DNA of 38,760 bases, taken from positions 1 to 38,760 of the forward strand of contig QHWQ01000105.1 in NCBI GenBank assembly GCA_003222635.1, written 5' to 3'. The notes below the pieces were generated by a model. That model was not told where the DNA came from. It made no database searches and saw only the letters and a list, made by a program, of their open reading frames with translations. This document shows, in pieces, positions 24,792-31,730 of the stretch. This DNA comes from Acidobacteriota bacterium. Lineage in GTDB: Bacteria > Acidobacteriota > Vicinamibacteria > Vicinamibacterales > UBA2999. The first letter of the stretch is position 1. Every line of letters starts with the position of its first letter. A program made the position numbers and the translations under genes.

Positions 24792-25709
24792 GTGCGAACT
24801 TCAGCTCTCGTGCTGGCTCTCGCGATCGCCCTGCTCGCGCCGCTCGGCGCACAGGACGAGAAGCCGAAGACGGTCGGCGGTTGCCCCGCGACCGGCTCGC
24901 TGGAGTTCCACACCTGCGCGATCGAGAAGGCGAAGACGTTCACGCCGCCGCGCACGCGCAGCGGCAAACCGGATCTGCAGGGGTACTGGCGCGGCCAGCT
25001 CGCGCAGTCGTTTTCGATGGAAGGTGTCCGCGGAAACGAACCGCTCGTGGGCGACAAGGTGATGCCGTGGAGGATCGCACCGCCGATGATCGTCGACCCG
25101 CCTGACGGCAGAATCCCCTACCAGCCCTGGGCCGTCCCGATCGGCAGAATCGGCGTCAATTACAAGGACTATGTCGATCCGCGAACGGCGTGCGGAGGGG
25201 CTGGCGTGCCGCGCCTGGCGCAGCAGGACGCCAATCAGATTTTTCAGCCCGACGGAGATCAGTTCGTGCTGTGGCTGTTCGAGGATCATCACGTCCAGCG
25301 CATGATTGCGATGGATGGACGGCCGCCGCTTGGCGACGGCATCACGGTGACCAACGGCGATTCGCGCGGGCACTGGGAAGGCAACACGCTGGTCATCGAC
25401 TCGAAAAATTTCAACGGTTACAACTGGCTCGACGACTCAGGGAATTTTTATACGGATACTGCGCACATCGTCGAGCGGCTGACGATGATCGACGCGGACA
25501 CGCTTGATTACGAAGTGCGTGTCGAGGATCCGAAGGAGTTTACGCGCCCGTGGACGATGGCATGGGCGCAGGTGCGAGTGAAAGACCCCGGGTTCGAGCT
25601 GCTGGAGGAGGCGTGCCGCGAAGGGCAGCGCGACGTGGACAGCCTTCTCCAGCAGGGGTTCAAGTACTACTTCGGCAATCCCTGGCGCGAACGCGCGGCC
25701 AGTCGCTAA
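24792..25709 (+). CDS. Exported protein with G-K-P-D-L-Q-G-Y-W motif, copy 2
   Basis: GTG at 24792, preceded by AGGAGG (24781-24786), starts a 305-residue product with a signal peptide (LVLALAIALLAPLGAQ). It shares with its neighbour SGKPDLQGYW, GDSRGHWEGNTLVIDSKNF, NWLDDSGNFYTDTAHIVERL and FTRPWTMAW. It has extra N-terminal sequence (residues about 20-50) with two cysteines, and a distinctive C-terminus. It lies 18 bp downstream of copy 1, so the two are probably cotranscribed. It shares the four bases CTAA with the convergent DUF6152 gene, each strand using them for its stop. Function unknown. Confidence 0.87.
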   Translation: MRTSALVLALAIALLAPLGAQDEKPKTVGGCPATGSLEFHTCAIEKAKTFTPPRTRSGKPDLQGYWRGQLAQSFSMEGVRGNEPLVGDKVMPWRIAPPMIVDPPDGRIPYQPWAVPIGRIGVNYKDYVDPRTACGGAGVPRLAQQDANQIFQPDGDQFVLWLFEDHHVQRMIAMDGRPPLGDGITVTNGDSRGHWEGNTLVIDSKNFNGYNWLDDSGNFYTDTAHIVERLTMIDADTLDYEVRVEDPKEFTRPWTMAWAQVRVKDPGFELLEEACREGQRDVDSLLQQGFKYYFGNPWRERAASR

Positions 25710-26122
25710 CGCGCGGGCGCCGCCGGCGCCTGTGACTGCGCATCCGCCGCGCCGAGGAAGAAGTTCCGGCCGTCGGCGAACGTCACCGTGGTGCCGCTTG
25801 CGCGCGGTTTGTCATCCTTCGAGCGGTACCCCTGCACGACGATCTCGCTGCCGATTGGAAAATCGGTCTTTCTCAGCCCTCGACGGATCAGCGCGTTCGG
25901 CGCGCCCGCTTCGACGGCCCAGTTCACCACCTTGCCGTCGGGCTCGACGACGTCGAGGTGGATCCAGCCGTGCGGGTTGAGCCATTCGAGCTCGGTGAGC
26001 TTCCCTTTGAGCGTGACCGGCTTCTTGTCGTCGAATTCCGCGGCGAAGGAATGATGCGCGGCGGCGGGAATCGCCCACATCAACGCGGTGGTAAGGGTCG
26101 CGACCGCGAACAGTCTTTTCAT
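25706..26122 (-). CDS. DUF6152-family exported protein, copy 1
   Basis: ATG at 26122 follows a good ribosome-binding site (GGAGGAGG). The 138-residue product has a signal peptide ending PAAAHHSFAAEFD, and the H-H-S-F-A-A-E-F-D start of the mature protein is the hallmark of the family. WLNPHGWIHLDV and the region after it form an OB-like barrel. A second copy at 29573 has the same hallmark. The conserved paired histidines could bind metal, but this is not shown. It is convergent with the G-K-P-D-L-type gene. Confidence 0.9.
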   Translation of the reverse strand: MKRLFAVATLTTALMWAIPAAAHHSFAAEFDDKKPVTLKGKLTELEWLNPHGWIHLDVVEPDGKVVNWAVEAGAPNALIRRGLRKTDFPIGSEIVVQGYRSKDDKPRASGTTVTFADGRNFFLGAADAQSQAPAAPAR

Positions 26123-26236
26123 CGGCGACCTCCTCCAGGTGCGCGACACGTTATCACGAACAGCCGATCAGCTTGCAGTCATCGCGGCGTCGCACCAGAA
26201 TGCGAGACTCTGATGTTTCGGCGGAAGGAGTACGAC

Positions 26237-26610
26237 ATGGCGAAAGCAAAGAGCGCAGTCCCAGCAGGCTTGCACACGGTCACACCGCAGTTGACGCTCG
26301 AGAACGCCGCGCAGTCGATCGAGTGGTACAAGAAGGCTCTTGGCGCGGAAGAGATCTCGCGCGCCACCGGCCCCGACGGCAAGATCCTGCACGCGGATCT
26401 CAAGATCGGCAATTCACACATCTACGTCAACGACGCGATGATGGGCGGCAAGGGCCCGAAGAGTCTCGGCGGATCGCCGGCGTCATTCTGGCCGAGGGCT
26501 ACACCTGGACGATCGCCACGCGCAAGGAAGACCTCACACCCCAGGAAATGAAGCAGCGGCAGGATGAGTGGATGAAGTCGTCTGCCTCGCGGCAGCCGAC
26601 GCACGCCTGA
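26237..26610 (+). pseudogene. Glyoxalase/PhnB-like VOC protein, disrupted by an internal gap and frame change
   Basis: ATG at 26237 is preceded by AAGGAG (26225-26230). The first frame gives the VOC start (VTPQLTLENAAQSIEWYKKA, then KILHADLKIGNSHIYVNDAM and SLGGSPASFW). At about 26490 the frame changes; a second frame reads GYTWTIATRKEDLTPQEMKQ and ends at 26610. The missing block is the usual second beta-alpha-beta unit, about 40 residues (L-Y-V-x-D-V-D to D-P-F/E). Both flanks are fully conserved. The final 77 bases overlap the convergent CPBP gene. Confidence 0.85.
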
Positions 26611-27448
26611 CACCAGCGATCGCCCACGTCGCAATCGCACTGAGCAGCAGGAATGCGACGACCGAGGTGACGAATGCCGCGTCGATGCCCGTGTCCCAGA
26701 TCAACGCGGGCGTCGGCGCGGACGCAGGCGCAAGCTGCCAGTCCGGCCTGCCGGTCATCCACTGACGCGTCATCGACCATAGATCACCGCCCGCATGCAG
26801 GAGCATGCCCGGCAGGATGGAATTGGTCGCGTAGGCCAGGCCGCCGTAGACGGCCGAGACGGCGAGATAAAACGGCAGCATCTCCAGCGTCAGCGCGGGA
26901 TGATGCGTGAAGTGCCCGAGGCCGAACACGGTGCCGCTGACGAGCAGTGCGACGGCGACGCCATGCCGTCGCTCGATCGGTCCCTGCATGTAGCCGCGGA
27001 AGCCTGATTCCTCGATCACACCCGCGACGATCGACGACGTTGCCAACAGCAGAAATACGGTCGCCGGCGGCATCGCCGCGGGAATCGCGGTCTGCTGCGC
27101 GTCGGGCGGCAGCACGAACAGCCGGCCGAGAATCGCGGACAGCGGCACGAGCGCCGCGAGGCCGATGAAGCCGGCAAGCAGCGCCATCGGCCACACATCC
27201 GCCGGGAGGGGATTGGCGCGCAGGCTGAGACGACGCGCCGCCGATGTCGAGCGCGGCCAGCCGGAGCCGTTCAAGTACCGAAGATACGCGACGAGAAAGA
27301 GCGCCATCGGGACGATCGCCCACGGCACCTGCGGAGCGAATCGGAGGTTCAAGCCGGCAAGGCCGGGAAACGCACCGATGCCGCCCCAGAGCGTGACGCC
27401 GATCCCGGAGACGATGAACCCGGCGACGATCGCGCGAACGATGGTCAC
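26534..27448 (-). CDS. CPBP-family intramembrane protease
   Basis: GTG at 27448 shares one base with the stop of the MBL gene (TAGTG). The 304-residue protein has about eight membrane segments and the CPBP (ABI) motifs: EESGFRGYMQ (Glu146-Glu147, Arg151), GLGHFTHH (His179) and HAGGD (about 218-222). These motifs define the glutamate-dependent intramembrane metal-independent or metal-assisted proteases related to Rce1. The last residues are polar and beyond the membrane domain. It follows the exported MBL-fold enzyme in one transcript. The substrate is unknown. Confidence 0.9.
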   Translation of the reverse strand: MTIVRAIVAGFIVSGIGVTLWGGIGAFPGLAGLNLRFAPQVPWAIVPMALFLVAYLRYLNGSGWPRSTSAARRLSLRANPLPADVWPMALLAGFIGLAALVPLSAILGRLFVLPPDAQQTAIPAAMPPATVFLLLATSSIVAGVIEESGFRGYMQGPIERRHGVAVALLVSGTVFGLGHFTHHPALTLEMLPFYLAVSAVYGGLAYATNSILPGMLLHAGGDLWSMTRQWMTGRPDWQLAPASAPTPALIWDTGIDAAFVTSVVAFLLLSAIATWAIAGVRRASAAARQTTSSTHPAAASFPGV

Positions 27449-28449
27449 TACTTCGTCGCCGCGCTGAAGCGCAGCAGGCTCGCCCGCGCGCACTCGCCGA
27501 CCATCGTCACATAGCGCACGACGCTGTCGTTGCCGATGACGTACGGATTCGGAGCGCCTTCCTTGCGCGTCGCCAGGGCCGCCAGCTTCGCCTTCGCGCC
27601 GTCCTGCTCCGGGTGATTCGCAATCAGCACGTCGGCGCCCGCCTTCTTCACCGCGTCACGGAAGTGATCGGCCGACGCGGCGTACGTTTCGTACCAGTAG
27701 CGCCGCGGCTTGTCCGGCGAGACGGTGAAGTTGAATCCGGTGCCGCCCCACTCCGCCGCGACGTGCGGCCGCCCGTTGTCACGCACGGGAATAATCGTGG
27801 AGATCGTGCCCGGCGTGTGACCCGGCGTCAGATACATCGTCAGCGTCGTATCGCCGAGCGTCAGCTTCTGGCCGTCGGTGACGACCATGTCCTTGCGCGG
27901 CTTCGGCCACGACTGCGTGATGCGCGCGGTGAGATCCCAGTCGGCCTGCGACATCAGCACGTGCGCGCCGAACCGGTCCTGCAGCAGACGCGCACCGCCC
28001 TCGTGATCGCTGTGCGCGTGGCTAACGATCACGTACTTGATGTTCTTCGGATCGAGCCCGAGCTTGGTGAGGCCGTTGACGATCTCGTCTTCCACCGAGT
28101 AGTCGAAGAGCGTGTCGATGACGATGATGCCGGCGGACGTAGTGACCGCCCAGGCGGAGTACTCGGACTGCCCGAGGTAATACAAGTTGTCGAAGACCTT
28201 CATTGGCTCGACGTGCCACTTCGCGCGATCCGGCGGCGGTGGTGGCGTGGCGTTCGCGCGCGGCGCCGGGTTCGAGGACGCACGCTCCTCGGTCGCCATG
28301 CACAAGCTGTTGAAGGTGTTGGTGTGTTCGGAGCCCGCCGCGGCCTTCGCGGCCGCGACGTGTGCATCAACGGTGTTGGGAACCGTCTGCGCGAGGACGG
28401 TGGCGCCAACAACGCTGAGCGCGAGGCCGATCGAAATTGTGGTCTTCAT
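27448..28449 (-). CDS. Exported metallo-beta-lactamase-fold hydrolase, B3-like ligand set
   Basis: The 333-residue protein has a signal peptide (MKTTISIGLALSVVGATVLA). The metal ligands read SHAHSDHEGG (His144, His146, Asp148, His149), His211 in TPGHTPGT and His279 in IANHPEQD. The Asp-His pair and the absence of a cysteine at the second zinc site resemble subclass B3 enzymes and their relatives. A proline-rich stretch (PRANATPPPPPDR) precedes the domain. Genuine lactamase activity is possible but other periplasmic hydrolases share this set. The promoter leaves almost no leader before the ATG. Confidence 0.9.
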   Translation of the reverse strand: MKTTISIGLALSVVGATVLAQTVPNTVDAHVAAAKAAAGSEHTNTFNSLCMATEERASSNPAPRANATPPPPPDRAKWHVEPMKVFDNLYYLGQSEYSAWAVTTSAGIIVIDTLFDYSVEDEIVNGLTKLGLDPKNIKYVIVSHAHSDHEGGARLLQDRFGAHVLMSQADWDLTARITQSWPKPRKDMVVTDGQKLTLGDTTLTMYLTPGHTPGTISTIIPVRDNGRPHVAAEWGGTGFNFTVSPDKPRRYWYETYAASADHFRDAVKKAGADVLIANHPEQDGAKAKLAALATRKEGAPNPYVIGNDSVVRYVTMVGECARASLLRFSAATK

Positions 28450-28457
28450 GGCGCTGA

Positions 28458-28486
28458 ACTCTAGACCCGGCGGTACGAGCTGTCAA
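28458..28486 (-). promoter_or_regulatory. Promoter of the MBL-fold/CPBP genes, near-leaderless
   Basis: Reverse strand: TTGACA (28481-28486), 17-bp spacer ending CGGGTC, TAGAGT (28458-28463). The -10 box ends eight bases before ATG 28449, so transcription should begin at or next to the start codon. Confidence 0.78.
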
Positions 28487-28505
28487 TCAATCGTAAGGGG
28501 TTCAG

Positions 28506-28562
28506 GTCCGCCTGAAGGCGGACACTACCGGCGTCATCGGTAGTGTCCGGCTTTAGCCGGAC
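28506..28562. repeat. Composite palindromic element, copy 2 (57 bp)
   Basis: GTCCGCCTGAAGGCGGAC (28506-28523), an ACTACCG...CGGTAGT hairpin (28524-28544) and GTCCGGCTTTAGCCGGAC (28545-28562). The outer parts are identical to copy 1 at 16879-16930; only the central loop differs in length and sequence (GCGTCAT here, GT there). It lies between the MBL promoter and the kelch gene stop. Confidence 0.9.
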
Positions 28563-28568
28563 TTGGAA

Positions 28569-29570
28569 TTACCGCGGCAGTTCGAAAATCTCGTTGACGT
28601 TGCTGTGCAGCGCCTCGGCGCCGTTGCCGTTGAAGGCGGTGTGCCCGGCGACGGCGTGAATGCGGTTGCCGAGCGCGGTCAGCACCACGCCGTGGCGCGC
28701 GGTCGGCATCGATGGCAGCCGATACCACGCGTTCGCCGCCGGATCGAAGACGACGAAGTCGCGGAAGATGCCGTCCATGTGGTCGTCGCGCAACTCGCCG
28801 CCGGCGACGTAGATCCTGTTCTGGAACGTAATCCACCCCTGGCCGCTCGTCTGATACGGCATCTTCGTCATCGATCGCCATGTGTCGGTGGCCGGGTCGT
28901 ATTCCTCGACGATGTCCGTGGCGCTGGAGAGCATGTTGGCGACATTCGCGGCGGTGAGGCGGCCGCCGATCACGTACAGCTTGCCGTTCACCGATCCACC
29001 GGCAGGATGGTTGCGCGCGGTCGGCATCGGCCGATGCGTTTCCCACTTGCCGGTCGCGACGTCGAACGCCTCGTTGGTGGCGACCGAGAGTCCGGTTTCA
29101 TCGCTGCCACCGATCACGTAGATCCTGCCGCCGGCTTCGATCGCCACCGACGCCGTGCGCTTGCTCGGCATCGGCGGCAGCTCTTTCCACGAGTCGGCCG
29201 CCGGATCATATTCCCACGACTTGAGCGCGTTCGGCTGGCTCTCGACCGTGGCGCCGCCAAAGACGTAGATCTTCCCGCGGTACTCCACGAGCGCCATGTG
29301 ATTCGCGGACCACGGCGCCGGCTTCTTCGTCGTCCACTTGTCCGCCGCGATGTCGTACTCGAGCACGCGGTCGTTCTTCCCGCCCTGGTTGCCGCCCATC
29401 AAGTAGAGCTTTCCGTTGGCGGTCGCGTTCCAGTACTCCTCTTCGGGCGCGGGGACCGGCGCGCCCTTCTGCATCAACCATCGGCCTGGTGATTGCGCGA
29501 GGGCGGTGAACGCCGCAAGCGCGACAACCAGGCCGGCCGCGAGGACCGTGGCCGAGAAGCTACGCATCAT
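28569..29570 (-). CDS. Exported kelch-repeat beta-propeller protein
   Basis: ATG at 29570 starts a 333-residue product with a signal peptide (VLAAGLVVALAAFTALAQ). About five or six kelch blades follow, marked by GKLYLMGG, GKIYVFGG, GRIYVIGG, GKLYVIGG and RIYVAGG, each followed by Y-D-P-A-x-D-x-W (for example YDPAADSWKELPPMPSKR). Kelch propellers act as protein- or glycan-binding platforms or as oxidase scaffolds; no galactose-oxidase copper site is evident. It lies two bases after the DUF6152 stop, so both belong to the 29991-29573-28569 transcript. Confidence 0.92.
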   Translation of the reverse strand: MMRSFSATVLAAGLVVALAAFTALAQSPGRWLMQKGAPVPAPEEEYWNATANGKLYLMGGNQGGKNDRVLEYDIAADKWTTKKPAPWSANHMALVEYRGKIYVFGGATVESQPNALKSWEYDPAADSWKELPPMPSKRTASVAIEAGGRIYVIGGSDETGLSVATNEAFDVATGKWETHRPMPTARNHPAGGSVNGKLYVIGGRLTAANVANMLSSATDIVEEYDPATDTWRSMTKMPYQTSGQGWITFQNRIYVAGGELRDDHMDGIFRDFVVFDPAANAWYRLPSMPTARHGVVLTALGNRIHAVAGHTAFNGNGAEALHSNVNEIFELPR

Positions 29571-29572
29571 GC

Positions 29573-29977
29573 TTACTGCGCTCCTTCGCTCGACGCCGCG
29601 CCGAGCTTCTTGCCAGTGGCGGTCATCACGACGGAGCGGGCGTTGGCGAGATTCGGCTTGTTGCGCCCCATGCTGCCTTCGACGGTGACGCCGTCGCCGG
29701 GCTTCAGCATCGTGCGCGTCCATCCGAGTCGCGTCAGGCCGTTGGGGCTGCCCATCTCGATCTCCCAGTTCGTCACCGCGCCGGTCTGCGGATCCTTCAC
29801 GTCGATGAACAGGTACGCGTGCGGGTTGGTCCACTCGATCTTCGTCACGCTGCCGACGAGCGTCACCGGCCTGGTGATGTCGAACTCCGCCGCGAAGGAA
29901 TGATGCGCGGCGATCGGCGCGGCCGCGGCAACGGTCATCGCGATCGCGAGCACGGCGCCGGCGAACACCTCTTTCAT
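29573..29977 (-). CDS. DUF6152-family exported protein, copy 2
   Basis: The 134-residue product has a signal peptide ending PIAAHHSFAAEFD, the family hallmark, then WTNPHAYLFIDVKDPQTGAV and a beta-rich core. It is about as similar to the copy at 25706 as expected for old paralogues. GGAGAG lies upstream of ATG 29977. It sits between a G-H-P-D-F-type protein gene and the kelch gene, with gaps of 13 and 2 bases. The function is unknown; conserved His-His at the mature N-terminus may bind metal. Confidence 0.9.
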   Translation of the reverse strand: MKEVFAGAVLAIAMTVAAAAPIAAHHSFAAEFDITRPVTLVGSVTKIEWTNPHAYLFIDVKDPQTGAVTNWEIEMGSPNGLTRLGWTRTMLKPGDGVTVEGSMGRNKPNLANARSVVMTATGKKLGAASSEGAQ

Positions 29978-29990
29978 GGAAACTCTCCGC

Positions 29991-30998
29991 CTACTTGAAA
30001 GCCGAATTCTGCAGAAACTTGTTGTTCTCCGGACAGATGGTCTCGAAGAGCTCCTCGCCCGGCGTCGACAGCCACGTCACGTGCCGTTCGACCGGTGTGA
30101 CGAAGGAGGCGGGGTCTTCGATCGTGACGTCGATGTTGAGGTGCGCGAGATCCGGCCGTCGATAGCGCTCGACGATGTGCAGCATCTCGGTGTGCGGCAG
30201 CCAGGTCGCCTGCAGCAGCCAGCTTTTGTCATTGAGTCCTACGGTGTCGAGCACGAGCGTGTCCTTCTCCCATCGGCCGATCGTGTGGCCCAACCACGTC
30301 GGATCGAGATCCTTCGGATGCTCGCGGCCGTCGATGAACGCCTGCCGATAGTGCGGGTCCTGCTCGAAGAGATGAATGAGCAGCGTCCTCGTCTGGACGA
30401 TCTTGTAGAACACCGGCAGCGTCAGCGTCGGATCGGTGGCGAGACAGCGCGACGTCGGCATCCCTTCGAACGCGCGGTCGCGCCGCCGCTCCCACTCCTG
30501 CTGCGCCCACGGCAGCATCTGCGCGGGTGTCGGATTCGGATCGACGTTCGCCAGCCACATGCCGGAGAAATCCGGATGTCCATCCGACGTCCGCGGTGTT
30601 GCTCCTTTCAGGTCCTTGTACTTGTTGTAGATCTGCAGGAACGCCTCGTCGTCGCCGAGGATGCCGAAATTGTTCGGCATCAGCCTGATGTTCAACGTCA
30701 CCGTCCTGCCCGCCTCGATGACGACATTCGGCTGCGCGTAGCGCGCGGTGCGGAGTCCCATCTGCGGAACGACAATCTCGTACGTGCCCGCCGGCAGATT
30801 GGCGAGCCTGAACTCGCCGTTCCCGCTCGCGACGACCGACGTGAATTTTCCGGCCGCGTCCTTCGCCTGCACCGTCACGCCGGCGGCTGGATCACCCTGA
30901 TCCGTGGTGATGCGCCCGGCGATTGCGCCGCGGCCTGCCTGCGCAAGGAGAAGGGCGGACGAGAAGAGCACGACGAGAGCCGTGGCTGCCCATTTCAC
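29991..30998 (-). CDS. Exported protein: carboxypeptidase-regulatory-like domain plus G-H-P-D-F-S-G-M-W domain
   Basis: GTG at 30998 gives 335 residues; a longer opening upstream lacks coding character and would bury the signal peptide (ALVVLFSSALLLAQ). Residues about 22-110 are a carboxypeptidase-regulatory-like beta sandwich (GRITTDQGDPAAGVTVQAKD, LPAGTYEIVVPQMG). Residues about 130-335 are the same family as the genes at 24027 and 24792: DGHPDFSGMW, PTWLGHTIGRWEKDTLVLDT, LPHTEMLHIVERYRRPDLAH. It heads an operon with DUF6152 and kelch genes. Function is unknown; probably a periplasmic or cell-surface binding protein. Confidence 0.87.
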   Translation of the reverse strand: MKWAATALVVLFSSALLLAQAGRGAIAGRITTDQGDPAAGVTVQAKDAAGKFTSVVASGNGEFRLANLPAGTYEIVVPQMGLRTARYAQPNVVIEAGRTVTLNIRLMPNNFGILGDDEAFLQIYNKYKDLKGATPRTSDGHPDFSGMWLANVDPNPTPAQMLPWAQQEWERRRDRAFEGMPTSRCLATDPTLTLPVFYKIVQTRTLLIHLFEQDPHYRQAFIDGREHPKDLDPTWLGHTIGRWEKDTLVLDTVGLNDKSWLLQATWLPHTEMLHIVERYRRPDLAHLNIDVTIEDPASFVTPVERHVTWLSTPGEELFETICPENNKFLQNSAFK

Positions 30999-31052
30999 GG
31001 GCGCAATCCTACTACGAGGTGACTTCGCGAGGATAAGGGGTCTGAGGCTGTA

Positions 31053-31081
31053 TTGCGCGCCTGCCACACGTGTATTACACT
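31053..31081 (+). promoter_or_regulatory. Promoter and operator-like palindrome of the VapBC-type module
   Basis: TTGCGC (31053-31058), 17-bp spacer, TACACT (31076-31081). The palindrome GTGTATTACAC (31070-31080) overlaps the -10 box, as expected for an operator bound by the antitoxin. The -10 box ends six bases before GTG 31088, so the transcript would be essentially leaderless. Confidence 0.6.
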
Positions 31082-31087
31082 GTCTCC

Positions 31088-31348
31088 GTGAAGATGCTGA
31101 CCGTGCGCCTGCCCGAGGCACTCGTCGCCGACATCGAGGCGGAATCGCGTCAGCGCGGTCGTTCGAAATCCGACGTGGTGCGTGAACGGCTGGCGACGGC
31201 ATCGTCGTCCCTGCGAACCGCGCCAACCTACGACGCAATCGCTGACCTGATAGGGTCTGTCGACGGATTGCCGAGCGATCTGAGCAGCCGCAAGAAAGCC
31301 TACTTGAAGTCGATGGGCTATGGCCGCAAGCGCCCTCGTCGACGCTAG
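31088..31348 (+). CDS. Ribbon-helix-helix antitoxin (VapB-like)
   Basis: GTG at 31088 (or ATG at 31094) gives 84-86 residues. The N-terminal ribbon-helix-helix reads MLTVRLPEALVADIEAESRQ then RGRSKSDVVRERL, typical of CopG/VapB DNA-binding antitoxins. The C-terminal half (DLSSRKKAYLKSMGYGRKR) should wrap the toxin. It overlaps the PIN-domain gene by 29 bases. The family normally represses its own promoter, and a palindrome overlaps the -10 box here. Confidence 0.9.
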   Translation: MKMLTVRLPEALVADIEAESRQRGRSKSDVVRERLATASSSLRTAPTYDAIADLIGSVDGLPSDLSSRKKAYLKSMGYGRKRPRRR

Positions 31349-31724
31349 TTTCCTCATCGCTCTCCTCAACCGTCAGGACGGCCATCATCGCTGGGCCGCC
31401 GCGCAAATTCCTCGCCACCCGACCCCATGGAAAACGTGCGATGCCGTACTGTCCGAAGCGTTCTTCGTGCTTGGGACGCACGGCCACGCTCTCGATTCAC
31501 TCCTTCGGCAAGGTGCTGTTGTTCCCGTGTTTGACCTTGCCGCGGAACTCGTACGGGTACTCGATCTGATGAAGAAGTACCGGAACGTTCCGATGAGTCT
31601 CGCGGATGCGTGTCTTGTTCGGATGACGGAGATCGCCGCCGATCCGATCCTGATGACCACCGACAGCGACTTCCGTCTGTATCGACGTCATGGCAGGCAA
31701 GTCGTGCCGTGCGTCACACCCTGA
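31320..31724 (+). CDS. vapC: PIN-domain toxin ribonuclease (VapC-like)
   Basis: The 134-residue protein has the PIN acidic residues: Asp8 (ALVDASFLIALL), Glu46 (AVLSEAFFVLG), Asp96 (SLADACLV) and Asp115/Asp117 (LMTTDSDFRLY). These coordinate magnesium in VapC ribonucleases that cleave tRNA or rRNA. ATG 31320 lies inside the antitoxin gene, which ensures coupled synthesis. The stop is six bases from the stop of the convergent methyltransferase gene. Confidence 0.92.
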   Translation: MAASALVDASFLIALLNRQDGHHRWAAAQIPRHPTPWKTCDAVLSEAFFVLGTHGHALDSLLRQGAVVPVFDLAAELVRVLDLMKKYRNVPMSLADACLVRMTEIAADPILMTTDSDFRLYRRHGRQVVPCVTP

Positions 31725-31730
31725 GCGGTG

